DNA of 64,000 nucleotides from Flavobacteriales bacterium UBA4110 (GTDB taxonomy: Bacteria > Bacteroidota > Bacteroidia > Flavobacteriales > Weeksellaceae), in contig DFXK01000002.1 in assembly GCA_002383165.1 (NCBI GenBank), positions 115,318 through 179,317 of the forward strand, written 5' to 3'. The notes beneath the pieces were generated by a model, which saw only the letters and a list, made by a program, of their open reading frames with translations, ran no database searches and was not told the origin of the DNA. The position numbers and the translations under genes are program-made. The number at the start of each line of letters is the position of its first letter. Positions within the stretch are counted from its first letter, which is position 1. Positions 6,934-16,480 of this stretch are shown here, piece by piece.

Positions 6934-9201
6934 TTAAGCTTCGTTAGAAGGATTTTGTTCTCCGGCAGGTTTCTCGCCTTCGCCCTCTGGTCTTCTGTTA
7001 CCTTCTGGTCTCGCAGGTCTATCAGATCTGTTTTGCCCTTCCGGTCTTGGTCCTCTCTGCTCACCTTCTTTCTTCTCTGGTCTTGGTGGTCTTGGCAACA
7101 AAACTTTTCTAGAAAGTTTCATTTTCTTGCGGTCATCATACCCCATAAATTTCACCTCCACTTCGTCACCTTCTTTGTAAGGCACTTTATCAAGACGAGC
7201 CCACTCGATTTCAGAGATGTGAAGTAAACCTTCAGTACCTTTAGCAATCGCTACGAAAGCTCCGAAATCCATTACTTTCACTACTTTACCTTGGTAAACT
7301 TCGCCTACAACCGGTACAAAAGTAATCTCGTTGATTTTTGCAATCGCCTCGTTGATCTTCTCTCTGCTAACACCAGAAATTTCGATTCTTCCGATTTCGC
7401 CAACTTCTTCAATGGCGATAACAGTATCCGTATCTTTCTGCATCTGCTGAATGATTTTTCCACCAGGCCCGATTACAGCTCCGATGAAATCTTTAGGGAT
7501 TTCCATCATTACCATTTTCGGAGCGTGAGGTTTCACATCTTCTCTTGGTTCAGCAATTGTTTCAGTGATTTTGTTTAGAATATGAAGTCTTCCTTCTTTA
7601 GCCTGTAGAAGAGCTTTCTCCATAATATCCATAGAAAGTCCTTGGATTTTGATATCCATCTGACAAGCTGTGATTCCATCCGCAGTTCCAGTTACTTTGA
7701 AGTCCATATCTCCCAAGTGATCTTCGTCTCCTAAGATATCAGAAAGAACAGTGAATTTCCCTGACTTAACATCAGTTACCAATCCCATTGCAATACCGGA
7801 AACTGGTTTCTTGATTTGAACACCCGCATCCATCAATGCTAAAGTTCCCGCACAAACAGTCGCCATAGAAGATGAACCATTAGACTCCAAAATATCAGAA
7901 ACAACACGGATTGTATATGGATTTTCTTCAGGAATCATATTTGCCAAAGCTCTTTGAGCTAAGTTTCCGTGACCAACTTCTCTTCTTGAAGTTCCTCTCA
8001 AAGGACGAGCTTCACCAGTTGAGAATGGAGGGAAGTTATAATGAAGGAAGAATCTCTCGTCATAATTCGCCATTACGCTGTCTACCATATTCGCATCTTT
8101 AACAGAACCAAGAGTTACAGCAGTCAAAGACTGAGTTTCTCCTCTTGTAAAGATTGCAGAACCGTGCGCTCCCGGTAAATAATCGATTTCGCTCCAAATC
8201 GGGCGAATTGTTTCAGGATCACGACCATCAAGACGTATTTTGTCATTCAAAATCATCTGACGCATCGCTTCTTTTTCCACATCGTGGTAATATACTTTTA
8301 CGAAAGGTGTTACTCTTTCCAATTCTTCAGCATTTTCAACATATTGAGCTAAAAACTCATCACGTACCGCTTTGAATTTTTCTCCTCTTTCTTCTTTGCT
8401 TGAAGGAGTTTTAGCTACTTCGTATACTTTATCGTAAGTTTCTTTCCACACTTTTTCACGGATGGCTTCATCGTGATTTTCGTGGTTGTATTCTCTTTTA
8501 GGGAAAGATTTACCAACTTTCGCAGCTAATCTTTCCTGAGCTTCTACTTGTTTTTTGATTTCTTCGTGAGCAAAAGTAATCGCTTCAAGCATTTCTGCTT
8601 CAGTGATTTCTTTCATCTCACCTTCCACCATTACGATAGAATCTTTAGTTGCTCCAACCATAATATCAAGGTCAGATTTTGCAAGATCTTCGAATTTTGG
8701 ATTGATAGAAAGCTGCCCATCGATTCTTACTACTCTCACTTCAGACATTGGTCCGTTGAAAGGAATATCAGTAATTGCAATCGCTGAAGACGCTGCCAAA
8801 CCTGCTAAATCATCAGGAATCGACTGTCCGTCATAAGAAATTAATGAAATCATTACCTGAACTTCTGCGTGGAAATCTTCAGGGAACAAAGGTCTCAAAA
8901 CCCTGTCTACCAAACGCATTGTCAGGATTTCCTGATCAGATGGTCTAGCTTCTCTTCTGAAAAAGTTTCCAGGGATTTTACCGCCTGCATAGAATTTTTC
9001 TCTGTAATCAACTGTTAAAGGTAAAAAGTCTACACCAGGATTGGCTTCTTTGTTGGCTACAACTGTTGCTAAAAGCATTGTTCCGCCCATTTTTACTACA
9101 ACAGATCCGTCAGCCTGTTTTGCCAGTTTCCCTGTTTCTAATGTGATTTCTCTGCCGTCTGCAAGAGTAATCAGTTCTGTAATTGCTTGAGGTGCACTCA
9201 T
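6934..9201 (-). CDS. pnp: Polyribonucleotide nucleotidyltransferase (PNPase)
   Basis: Phosphorolytic 3'-5' exoribonuclease that degrades mRNA in the cytosol. The 755 residues hold two RNase PH domains (about 1-230 and 310-545), a KH domain with VIGPGGKIIQQMQ (about 570), and an S1 domain with GKVVKVMDFGAFVAI (about 630-690). After residue 700 there is a low-complexity tail rich in Arg, Pro, Glu and Gly, which is common in Bacteroidota PNPases and may bind RNA. In many bacteria rpsO precedes pnp; here it does not. A -7 box at 9266-9273 with TTG 18 bases upstream gives a leader of about 60 bases. Confidence 0.97.
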   Translation of the reverse strand: MSAPQAITELITLADGREITLETGKLAKQADGSVVVKMGGTMLLATVVANKEANPGVDFLPLTVDYREKFYAGGKIPGNFFRREARPSDQEILTMRLVDRVLRPLFPEDFHAEVQVMISLISYDGQSIPDDLAGLAASSAIAITDIPFNGPMSEVRVVRIDGQLSINPKFEDLAKSDLDIMVGATKDSIVMVEGEMKEITEAEMLEAITFAHEEIKKQVEAQERLAAKVGKSFPKREYNHENHDEAIREKVWKETYDKVYEVAKTPSSKEERGEKFKAVRDEFLAQYVENAEELERVTPFVKVYYHDVEKEAMRQMILNDKIRLDGRDPETIRPIWSEIDYLPGAHGSAIFTRGETQSLTAVTLGSVKDANMVDSVMANYDERFFLHYNFPPFSTGEARPLRGTSRREVGHGNLAQRALANMIPEENPYTIRVVSDILESNGSSSMATVCAGTLALMDAGVQIKKPVSGIAMGLVTDVKSGKFTVLSDILGDEDHLGDMDFKVTGTADGITACQMDIKIQGLSMDIMEKALLQAKEGRLHILNKITETIAEPREDVKPHAPKMVMMEIPKDFIGAVIGPGGKIIQQMQKDTDTVIAIEEVGEIGRIEISGVSREKINEAIAKINEITFVPVVGEVYQGKVVKVMDFGAFVAIAKGTEGLLHISEIEWARLDKVPYKEGDEVEVKFMGYDDRKKMKLSRKVLLPRPPRPEKKEGEQRGPRPEGQNRSDRPARPEGNRRPEGEGEKPAGEQNPSNEA

Positions 9202-9265
9202 AAATTGTTTGTGTTGTACTCCGTATTGAGTACTTTAATTAATGTTTTCGTCTAAAATTTAGGTG

Positions 9266-9294
9266 CAAATTTAATGTATTTATTTGGATTACAA
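9266..9294 (-). promoter_or_regulatory. pnp promoter
   Basis: Reverse strand TTG (9292-9294), 18-base spacer, then TAAATTTG (9266-9273). This fits the Bacteroidota -33/-7 pattern. Confidence 0.6.
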
Positions 9295-9355
9295 ATAAGT
9301 GTTGAAAACAACCAATTCTGAGAAAGAAATTTTAAAATAAATCTGCTTGAAGTTA

Positions 9356-9494
9356 AACACAAAGACACAAAGGATATGTTATCTCTAAACAATACTAAAG
9401 CACGAAGAAAATCAAAGATTTTTTATTTAACGAAATTGAACTTTGTGCCCTAAATTAATTTGAATTATTAAAAAATCATTGTGTCTTCGTGTGT
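9356..9494. repeat. Degenerate intergenic inverted repeat of CACAAAGACACAAAG type
   Basis: AACACAAAGACACAAAGG at 9356-9373 faces TTGTGTCTTCGTGTGT at 9479-9494, whose complement is ACACACGAAGACACAA. GCACGAAG and CTTTGTGCCC lie between them. Similar wording recurs at 27946-28018. It resembles a decayed interspersed repeat. Confidence 0.45.
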
Positions 9495-9508
9495 AACAAA
9501 TAACATAA

Positions 9509-11146
9509 TCATTTTCTCGTAATTCTCAACAATAAAACAATAACTAGGAAAATAGAAAAGACAAATCCTAAAACTGCGACTAAAGACATTTCTCCAATTC
9601 GAGGCCCCGATTCTGAAACAAAAACAATTGCTGTTGCAATAATATTGGCACCAAGAAGCATTGCTAAAATTAGATTAACAATACTGGTTTTAATGAGCTG
9701 ATTCGTTTTCTCAATATTTTTGATTTCACTCGAAATCGTGAATTTATTATCATCCAGTTTTTGAAGAACAGAACGCAATTCTTTTGGAATTTCATCTACA
9801 TTATCAGTGAAATTAATTACTTTGTCCATTCCGTTTTTCAGGAGTTTTTTGGGGCTTATTTTCCTAGATAATATTTTTTTGGTGTAAGGGCTCAAGCTTT
9901 TCACAATATCCAAATCAGGATTAATAGTCCTGCCAACACCTTCTATCAAACCGATTCCTTTGAACAAAAGATAAAAATAATCTGGCATATAAAGCCTATT
10001 ATCTTTCAAAACATCTTTCATTTTGTTGATGATAATGTGCGGATCAATATCTTTTAAAGAACTACTATGAACGAAATTAAGAACTTCTTCCACATCATTT
10101 TCAAACTTTCTCTCATCGGGAATATCATAACTGATTGCCATTTTCTTGAGAGACCTTACGATTTTATTAGAATTCTTTGCCACAAAAGAGACAATCAGAC
10201 TTTCTAGAATCTCTTTATCATTTGGTTGAATTTTCCCAACTGCACCGAAATCTATGAAGACAACTCTTCCATCTTTCTTCACGAGAATGTTTCCTGCGTG
10301 CGGATCAGCGTGGAAAAATCCGTAATCCAAAATCTGAGAAACGAAAAGCCTTAACCCAACTTCCGAAATCTTAACAGGATCAATATGATGTTGTAAAAGT
10401 TCAGCTTTATCTGTGACTTTAATTCCGTCAATAAACTCCATACAAAGGACATTATTATTGGAAAATTCGTCGTAAACAATCGGAACATAAGTTTCTTTAT
10501 TATTTTTGAAATTGAGAGAAAATTGTTTGATATTATTCCCTTCATTAACCAACGAAACTTCTTCTAACAAAGACTTTTCGAAGGTTGCAATGGCTTGTTT
10601 TAAATTTAATTTTGAAGCAATTTCCGAATAAGTAGAAATTAGTTTTACTAAATCTTTAATAAGAAGCAAATCATCCTCAATGACACTGAGAACATCTGGC
10701 TTTTTGATTTTCAGAATCACTTCTTCGCCAGAAATCAAAGTGGCTTTATAAACTTGCGCAATAGATGCAGTCGCCAAGGGCTTTGAAATAATTTCCGAAA
10801 AATGTTCTTTAACCGAAATATTGAATTCATTCTCCAGGATTTCCTCAACATTCATTTCAACAACTTCTACTTTATCCTGAAGTTTTTGCAATTCCTGAAT
10901 CAATTCCGGCGGCAACATATCTTCACGATTACTAAAAGTTTGCCCAAGCTTCACAAATGTTGGACCCAATTCTTCCAACACCAATCTGATTCTTTCATAA
11001 ACCGTTCCTTTGGAAACAACTTCATTCAAAGAACTTTCTTCTGGTTTTTTGCCCATTCTGGCAATCAGATCCTTAAATCCATATTTGCTTAAAACAGAGA
11101 TTAACTTGGCAGATCGTTTGAGTTTACGTTGTTGCTTGTCGAACAT
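9509..11146 (-). CDS. ABC1/UbiB-family atypical kinase, membrane-anchored
   Basis: The 545-residue protein has the atypical kinase-like fold of the UbiB/AarF/ADCK family. The family KxGQ motif is visible in FVKLGQTFSNREDMLPPEL (about residue 66), ASIAQVYKA is the modified nucleotide loop, DPHAGNILV the catalytic loop, and VFIDFGAVG the metal-binding DFG. Two C-terminal membrane helices (about residues 487-507 and 520-540) anchor it. In proteobacteria the family supports ubiquinone synthesis. Flavobacteria use menaquinone, so the role here may be isoprenoid-quinone or lipid related, which is inference. The DUF4286 gene lies upstream with a 41-base gap and may be co-transcribed. Confidence 0.88.
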   Translation of the reverse strand: MFDKQQRKLKRSAKLISVLSKYGFKDLIARMGKKPEESSLNEVVSKGTVYERIRLVLEELGPTFVKLGQTFSNREDMLPPELIQELQKLQDKVEVVEMNVEEILENEFNISVKEHFSEIISKPLATASIAQVYKATLISGEEVILKIKKPDVLSVIEDDLLLIKDLVKLISTYSEIASKLNLKQAIATFEKSLLEEVSLVNEGNNIKQFSLNFKNNKETYVPIVYDEFSNNNVLCMEFIDGIKVTDKAELLQHHIDPVKISEVGLRLFVSQILDYGFFHADPHAGNILVKKDGRVVFIDFGAVGKIQPNDKEILESLIVSFVAKNSNKIVRSLKKMAISYDIPDERKFENDVEEVLNFVHSSSLKDIDPHIIINKMKDVLKDNRLYMPDYFYLLFKGIGLIEGVGRTINPDLDIVKSLSPYTKKILSRKISPKKLLKNGMDKVINFTDNVDEIPKELRSVLQKLDDNKFTISSEIKNIEKTNQLIKTSIVNLILAMLLGANIIATAIVFVSESGPRIGEMSLVAVLGFVFSIFLVIVLLLRITRK

Positions 11147-11187
11147 AATTTGAATTGAGTTTTAATTGCCCTCAAAAATTATTCCGA

Positions 11188-11502
11188 TTAAAATCTCTTC
11201 TTCTTTGGATTAAGAAACGTCGGAAAAACCATTACCTCATTGCCGAACTTTTGTGCAATACGCTCTTCTAGATTTACCAGTTCACTTTCCATAAACTGGC
11301 TGCGCAATTCATCGTTATCAAACCACAGAAAAAGATTGGTATTTTTTCCTTCATTTAGCATTTCAGAATGAATATCAGATAATATATATTTATCTACATC
11401 CAAAAGATTTTCAATCATTTGATGCAATTCACTTTCAAGATAGACGTCCCAGTCCGCAATTTTATGTTCGGTAGTATGGAAGGTAATACTTAGTATGCTC
11501 AT
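11188..11502 (-). CDS. DUF4286 family protein
   Basis: A 104-residue soluble protein that starts MSILSITFHTTEHKIADW and ends with a basic NPKKKRF. It contains the family segment HSEMLNEGKNTNLFLWFDND (about residue 46). The fold is probably a ferredoxin-like alpha/beta sandwich. No function is established. It precedes the ABC1 kinase gene on the same strand and lies divergent from gyrA. Confidence 0.8.
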   Translation of the reverse strand: MSILSITFHTTEHKIADWDVYLESELHQMIENLLDVDKYILSDIHSEMLNEGKNTNLFLWFDNDELRSQFMESELVNLEERIAQKFGNEVMVFPTFLNPKKKRF

Positions 11503-11648
11503 TTTTTTATTTTTTAGGATTATTGTTGATAAATTCGAACCACAAAAATCGTATTTTTTTTGTAAATTAGCCCGTTACAAAAAACAGAAAAACTGAATAG
11601 ATCAGAAGCTTATATAGTCCTCTGATTTACAATTAATTAAAAATATTT

Positions 11649-14276
11649 ATGCAAAAGGAAGGAGAAAGGTTAATACCGATCAACATTGTTGACGAGATGA
11701 AAACCTCTTACATCGATTATTCGATGTCGGTCATTGTTTCAAGAGCGTTGCCGGATGTAAGAGACGGACTGAAGCCTGTTCACAGACGTGTTCTGTATGG
11801 TATGTATGGTCTTAATGTATTTTCTAACAGAAAACATTTGAAATCTGCCAGAATCGTTGGAGATGTTTTGGGTAAATATCACCCTCATGGAGACAGCTCG
11901 GTTTATGACGCAATGGTGAGAATGGCACAACCTTGGAGCTTGCGTTACGAGCAGGTAGATGGACAGGGAAACTTCGGTTCTATGGATGGCGACCCGCCTG
12001 CAGCAATGCGTTATACGGAAGCAAGACTTAAAAAAATATCCGATGAAATCCTTGCCGATCTTGATAAAGAAACTGTAGATTTTCAGAATAACTTTGACGA
12101 TAGCTTAACAGAACCAACTGTTCTTCCAACTAGAATACCAAATCTTTTAGTAAATGGTACTTCTGGGATTGCCGTTGGTATGGCCACCAATATGGCGCCA
12201 CATAATCTTACGGAAAGTATTGATGCAATCTGTGCATATATAGATGATAAGGAAATCTCTATAGACGACCTTATGAAACATATCATCGCACCTGATTTCC
12301 CTACTGGTGGAATCATTTATGGTTACGATGGCGTTCGTGACGCATTTCACACCGGAAGAGGACGTATAGTTCTAAGGGCAAAAGTCAATTTTGAGGAAAT
12401 TGGAAATAGAAATGCAATCATTGTAACGGAAGTTCCTTATCAGGTCAATAAAGCCGAGATGATTGCCAGAACTGCAGAACTTGTAAAAGATGAAAAAATT
12501 ACTGGAATCTATGAAATCCGTGATGAGTCCGATAGAAAAGGCCTTCGTATTGTTTATGAACTTAAAAACGATGCTATTCCAAATGTCGTATTGAATCTTT
12601 TATACAAATACACTTCCCTACAAACTTCGTTTTCAGTTAATAACATTGCATTGGTTAAAGGAAGACCTGAGCAGCTGAACTTGAAGAATTTGATACACCA
12701 TTTTGTGGAGCACAGACACGAAGTAATCGTTAGGAGAACAGAATATGAACTCAGAAAAGCCAAAGAGAGAGCACATATTCTTGAAGGTTTTATGAAGGTC
12801 ATTGGTACTCAGGAATCTCTGGATAGAGCCATTGCAATTATCCGCCATAGCGCCAATCCGCAAGCTGCAAAAGAAGGATTGATTTCAGAGTTTGAGTTAT
12901 CGGATATTCAGGCTCAGGCAATTCTTGATTTGAGATTGGCACGTCTTACAGGAATGGAGCTCGATAAAATCCGTGCAGAATACGAGGAAATAATGGCCTT
13001 AATCAAAGATTTGGAAGACATTCTTTCCAACGAGCCGAGACGTTATCAAATCATCAAAGATGAATTACTTGAAATCAAGGAAAAGTATGGTGACGAAAGA
13101 CGCTCAGAAATCGATTATTCCGGCGGCGAAATGTCCATTGAGGATATTATTCCTGATGAAAAAGTTGTATTAACAATTTCTCACGCCGGTTATATAAAAA
13201 GAACTTTACTATCAGAATACAAAGTACAATCCAGAGGAGGCGTTGGAAACAGAGGCGCTACAACAAGAGATGAAGATTTCCTTGAATATATCGTAACCGC
13301 TACTAACCACGAATATTTACTATTTTTCACAGAAAAAGGGAAATGTTTCTGGCTGAGGGTTTTTGAAGTTCCGGAAGGCTCTAAGACTGCAAAAGGAAGA
13401 GCTGTTCAGAATCTGATAAACATCGAACCTGATGATAAAATCAAAGCTTACATCAGAACTAAAGATCTTAAAAATCAGGAATATATCAACCAGATGAATG
13501 TGGTGATGATTACCAAAAACGGGACCATCAAAAAAACATCTTTGGAAGCTTACTCCAGACCGAGAACAAATGGTGTTAATGCCATCGAAATCCGTGATAA
13601 TGATGCGTTACTAGGTGCAAGACTTACTGACGGAAATTCCGAAATAATGATTGCCACCAAAAATGGGAAATGTATCCGTTTCCCAGAGGAAAAAGCAAGA
13701 GCAGTTGGCCGAAGTTCAATTGGTGTAAGAGGTATTTCCCTAGAGGATAATGATGAGGTAATCGGAATGATTGTTGTTAATGATCTGGAGAATGACACGG
13801 TGTTGGTTGTATCCGAAAAAGGTTACGGAAAGCGTACCGCTGTGGAAGATTACAGAGTTACAAATAGAGGCGGAAAAGGTGTCATCACCCTTAACATCAC
13901 TGAAAAAACAGGTAATCTGATTGCCATACAAAGCGTGACCGATGAAGACGGATTAATGATTATCAACAAATCTGGTTTTGCTATTAGAATGAATACAGCA
14001 GACTTGAGAGTGATGGGAAGAAATACGCAGGGTGTGAAAGTCATCAACCTGAAAGGTAATGACGAAATTGCAGCAATCGCCAAAGTTGAAATGGACAAAG
14101 ATGTGGAAGAAGAAGAAAATGAAGAAGGTGCAGAAAATAACAGCAATAACCCAGAATTGAAAGAACAAGCACAGTCTGGAGACAATCAGATCAATCTTGG
14201 GGACAAAGATGAACTGCTAGAAATAGAAAATGAAGAAGCGGGAGAAAATGAAGAGGACTCAGAAGAAAACGAATAA
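11649..14276 (+). CDS. gyrA: DNA gyrase subunit A
   Basis: Breakage-reunion subunit of the type IIA topoisomerase that introduces negative supercoils. Of 875 residues, the winged-helix/tower core covers about 1-520. The catalytic tyrosine is Tyr122 in AMRYTEARL. The quinolone region reads HPHGDSSVYD, with Ser83 and Asp87 in E. coli numbering, the residues normally found in susceptible enzymes. The C-terminal DNA-wrapping domain starts near residue 520. Its GyrA-box position reads QSRGGVG (527-533) instead of the consensus Q(R/K)RGG(R/K)G. The last 60 residues are a very acidic tail. A TPR protein gene follows after 17 bases. Confidence 0.97.
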   Translation: MQKEGERLIPINIVDEMKTSYIDYSMSVIVSRALPDVRDGLKPVHRRVLYGMYGLNVFSNRKHLKSARIVGDVLGKYHPHGDSSVYDAMVRMAQPWSLRYEQVDGQGNFGSMDGDPPAAMRYTEARLKKISDEILADLDKETVDFQNNFDDSLTEPTVLPTRIPNLLVNGTSGIAVGMATNMAPHNLTESIDAICAYIDDKEISIDDLMKHIIAPDFPTGGIIYGYDGVRDAFHTGRGRIVLRAKVNFEEIGNRNAIIVTEVPYQVNKAEMIARTAELVKDEKITGIYEIRDESDRKGLRIVYELKNDAIPNVVLNLLYKYTSLQTSFSVNNIALVKGRPEQLNLKNLIHHFVEHRHEVIVRRTEYELRKAKERAHILEGFMKVIGTQESLDRAIAIIRHSANPQAAKEGLISEFELSDIQAQAILDLRLARLTGMELDKIRAEYEEIMALIKDLEDILSNEPRRYQIIKDELLEIKEKYGDERRSEIDYSGGEMSIEDIIPDEKVVLTISHAGYIKRTLLSEYKVQSRGGVGNRGATTRDEDFLEYIVTATNHEYLLFFTEKGKCFWLRVFEVPEGSKTAKGRAVQNLINIEPDDKIKAYIRTKDLKNQEYINQMNVVMITKNGTIKKTSLEAYSRPRTNGVNAIEIRDNDALLGARLTDGNSEIMIATKNGKCIRFPEEKARAVGRSSIGVRGISLEDNDEVIGMIVVNDLENDTVLVVSEKGYGKRTAVEDYRVTNRGGKGVITLNITEKTGNLIAIQSVTDEDGLMIINKSGFAIRMNTADLRVMGRNTQGVKVINLKGNDEIAAIAKVEMDKDVEEEENEEGAENNSNNPELKEQAQSGDNQINLGDKDELLEIENEEAGENEEDSEENE

Positions 14277-14293
14277 ATTATAAAGTATAATAA

Positions 14294-15670
14294 ATGAAAA
14301 AGTTAATTTTAAGTTTAGCAATGCTTACTGCGACCATCGCTTTCGCACAGAAAAAAGAAATTGCTAATGCTGTAAAAGCAGTAGATTCTGGAGATCTTGC
14401 AACTGCTAATGCAGAACTATCAAAAGCTGAAGGAATGTTTGGAGAGAAAACATATCTTCTTGAACCTTCTGTTTTGGAACAATATTATTACGCCAAAGGT
14501 TTATCTCTTTTAAAATCCGGAAAAAGTACCGAAGGTGCAGAATATCTGGCTAAAATAAATACTTTAGGCTCAGAAGAAATCTACTCAGGAAAAGATGCCG
14601 ATAAAAACAAAGTTTATTTTGTAGGAAAAGAATCAGCTGATAAATTTGGAAATGGTATATCTCTAAAACAAGAAAAATATGCGCCATCTTTAACCGAAAA
14701 ACTGAGACAATCCATCGATCCCTTGCTTAGAAAAGCCAATGAAGAAGCTACTAACGCATACAACAGTAAAAATTTTAATGTAGCGGGAGCAAAATTTGCA
14801 GAAACTTATTATCTGTTCAAAGCTGCAGGCCAAGATAATAAGAATTTCCTTTACTATTCTGGAGTAGCATATGCTCAGTCACCTGAAAACAAAGGTAAAG
14901 CTGCTGATATTTTAGAATCTTTAATCAAAGCGAATTATACTGGTGAAGAAACTGTTTACACAGCGAAAAATACTAAAACTGGACAAATAGAGAATCTGGA
15001 CAAAGCTGCTTTTGATCTTTACAAAAAAGCTCAGGCTGGCTACACTGATTTTAAAGTAGAAAAAACTCCTAGCAAACAAGAAGAACTTTATGAAGTTACC
15101 GCATCGTTACTTTTTGAACAGCAAAAATATGAGGAAGCTGCTAAAATCGCTGAAGAAGGATTGAAGAAATTCCCTAAAAACCAATCTCTTTCCCAGACGC
15201 AGGGTAACGCACTTTTCAAATCAGGCAAAACTGATGAGTTTATTAAAAACTTAAATGCTAAAATTGCTGCGAATCCCACTGATAAAGAAAGCCTTTACAA
15301 TCTTGGAGTGATGCTAAGCAAAGATCCTTCTAAGCAAGCTGAAGCAGAGACAACTTTTAAAAGACTTGTTGATCTTGATCCTAAATTTCCAAATGCACTC
15401 AACAATCTTGTTTTTGCTATTATCGGCGAAGATGAAACTTCTATCAATCAATACAGAGATCTAAAGAAAGCAGGAAAAATTGATGAAGCTAATAAAGTGT
15501 TGGAACAGAGAAGAGCAAGATTCCAGAAAGCTTTGCCTTACGCTGAAAGATTGTATGCTAACGATCCTAATAACAAGGAAGTGGTAAGCCTTCTGAAAGG
15601 TATGTATATGACCACACAAAATACTGCTAAGTATAACGAATTCAAAGCAAAAGAAACTGCAATGAAGTAA
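14294..15670 (+). CDS. Exported tetratricopeptide-repeat protein
   Basis: The 458-residue protein starts with a signal peptide (MKKLILSLAMLTATIAFAQ, cut after about residue 18), so it is exported to the periplasm. The rest is helical. Several TPR-like units are visible at about residues 20-70, 150-210, 255-300 and 320-365, for example YEEAAKIAEEGLKKFP and ESLYNLGVMLSKDP. TPR units act as protein-binding scaffolds, and no enzyme motif is present. It follows gyrA by 17 bases and shares its direction, so read-through from gyrA is likely. A strong terminator follows at once. The partner is unknown. Confidence 0.8.
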   Translation: MKKLILSLAMLTATIAFAQKKEIANAVKAVDSGDLATANAELSKAEGMFGEKTYLLEPSVLEQYYYAKGLSLLKSGKSTEGAEYLAKINTLGSEEIYSGKDADKNKVYFVGKESADKFGNGISLKQEKYAPSLTEKLRQSIDPLLRKANEEATNAYNSKNFNVAGAKFAETYYLFKAAGQDNKNFLYYSGVAYAQSPENKGKAADILESLIKANYTGEETVYTAKNTKTGQIENLDKAAFDLYKKAQAGYTDFKVEKTPSKQEELYEVTASLLFEQQKYEEAAKIAEEGLKKFPKNQSLSQTQGNALFKSGKTDEFIKNLNAKIAANPTDKESLYNLGVMLSKDPSKQAEAETTFKRLVDLDPKFPNALNNLVFAIIGEDETSINQYRDLKKAGKIDEANKVLEQRRARFQKALPYAERLYANDPNNKEVVSLLKGMYMTTQNTAKYNEFKAKETAMK

Positions 15671-15671
15671 T

Positions 15672-15701
15672 AAAAAAAGAAGTCTTCGGACTTCTTTTTT
15701 T
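15672..15701 (+). terminator. Terminator of the gyrA-TPR unit
   Basis: AAGAAGTC, loop TTCG closed by C-G, GACTTCTT, then a T run. It starts two bases after the TPR stop codon. Confidence 0.92.
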
Positions 15702-15728
15702 GCATTTTCTAAACGTAAACTAAAAATG

Positions 15729-15736
15729 TATATTTG
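15729..15736 (+). promoter_or_regulatory. -7 box of the transaldolase-like gene
   Basis: TATATTTG matches TAnnTTTG and lies 29 bases before the ATG. The nearest upstream TTG is 26 bases away, too far for a standard -33 element. Confidence 0.5.
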
Positions 15737-15765
15737 CGAAAAATAAAACAAATAAAAATCTATTT

Positions 15766-16419
15766 ATGAAATTTTTTATTGATACAGCCAATCTGGATCA
15801 GATCAGAGAAGCTCAGGATCTGGGAATTCTGGATGGTGTTACCACGAACCCTTCACTGATGGCAAAAGAAGGTATTTCTGGCAAAGAAGCTATCAACAAA
15901 CATTATGTTGATATCTGTAATATTTCCGATGGCGATGTTTCTGCAGAAGTTCTTTCTACAACTTACGAAGAAATGATAAAAGAAGGTGATGAGTTAGCTG
16001 CGCTTCACGAAAGAATTGTGGTGAAAATCCCGATGATTAAAGATGGTGTGAAAGCCCTAAAATATTTTTCAGATAAAGGTATCAAAACAAACTGTACGTT
16101 GATTTTTTCAGCAGGACAGGCACTTTTAGCAGCAAAAGCTGGAGCAACCTATGTTTCTCCATTTTTAGGAAGACTGGATGATATTTCTGTTGATGGCCTA
16201 AACCTGATTGAAGAAATCAGAGTGATCTATGACAATTATATGTTTGATACAGAAATCCTAGCTGCGTCTATCAGAAGTCCTATGCATATCATCAATTGTG
16301 CAAAGATTGGCGCAGATGTTATCACTTCTCCACTGCCGTCTATCCTTAACCTTCTTAAGCACCCACTTACAGATTCAGGATTGGCACAGTTCGTGGCAGA
16401 TTCCAAGAAATTGGGATAA
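15766..16419 (+). CDS. Transaldolase / fructose-6-phosphate aldolase family protein
   Basis: A single-domain (beta/alpha)8 class I aldolase of 217 residues, the size of the FSA/TalC subgroup. MKFFIDTANLDQIREA and GVTTNPSLMAKEG are the family N-terminal signatures. The Schiff-base lysine is Lys87 in RIVVKIPM. Either transaldolase activity in the pentose phosphate pathway or cleavage of fructose 6-phosphate is possible, and short TalC-type enzymes in genomes of this group are usually annotated as transaldolase. The gene has its own -7 box and a terminator. Confidence 0.9.
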   Translation: MKFFIDTANLDQIREAQDLGILDGVTTNPSLMAKEGISGKEAINKHYVDICNISDGDVSAEVLSTTYEEMIKEGDELAALHERIVVKIPMIKDGVKALKYFSDKGIKTNCTLIFSAGQALLAAKAGATYVSPFLGRLDDISVDGLNLIEEIRVIYDNYMFDTEILAASIRSPMHIINCAKIGADVITSPLPSILNLLKHPLTDSGLAQFVADSKKLG

Positions 16420-16445
16420 CTAATTTGATGATTCAAAATCAACAT

Positions 16446-16477
16446 AAAAAAGACCGGATCAATGATTCGGTCTTTTT
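16446..16477. terminator. Bidirectional terminator between the aldolase gene and mntH
   Basis: AAAAAAGACCG and CGGTCTTTTTT form an 11-bp stem around an 10-base loop, between convergent genes. The run of A and T serves both directions. Confidence 0.85.
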
Positions 16478-16480
16478 TAT

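Larger units (their letters stand above)
9202..9508. other. Intergenic region with pnp promoter and imperfect inverted repeat
   Basis: It holds the pnp promoter (9266-9294) and a degenerate inverted repeat (9356-9494). No gene was seen. Confidence 0.6.

Noticed and set aside
8548..8836. Overlapping forward ORFs of 77-79 codons inside pnp
   Set aside because: They are antisense to well-conserved pnp codons and have no promoter or family match.
11874..11910. Quinolone-resistance change in gyrA
   Set aside because: Ser83 and Asp87 (E. coli numbering) are the usual susceptible residues.
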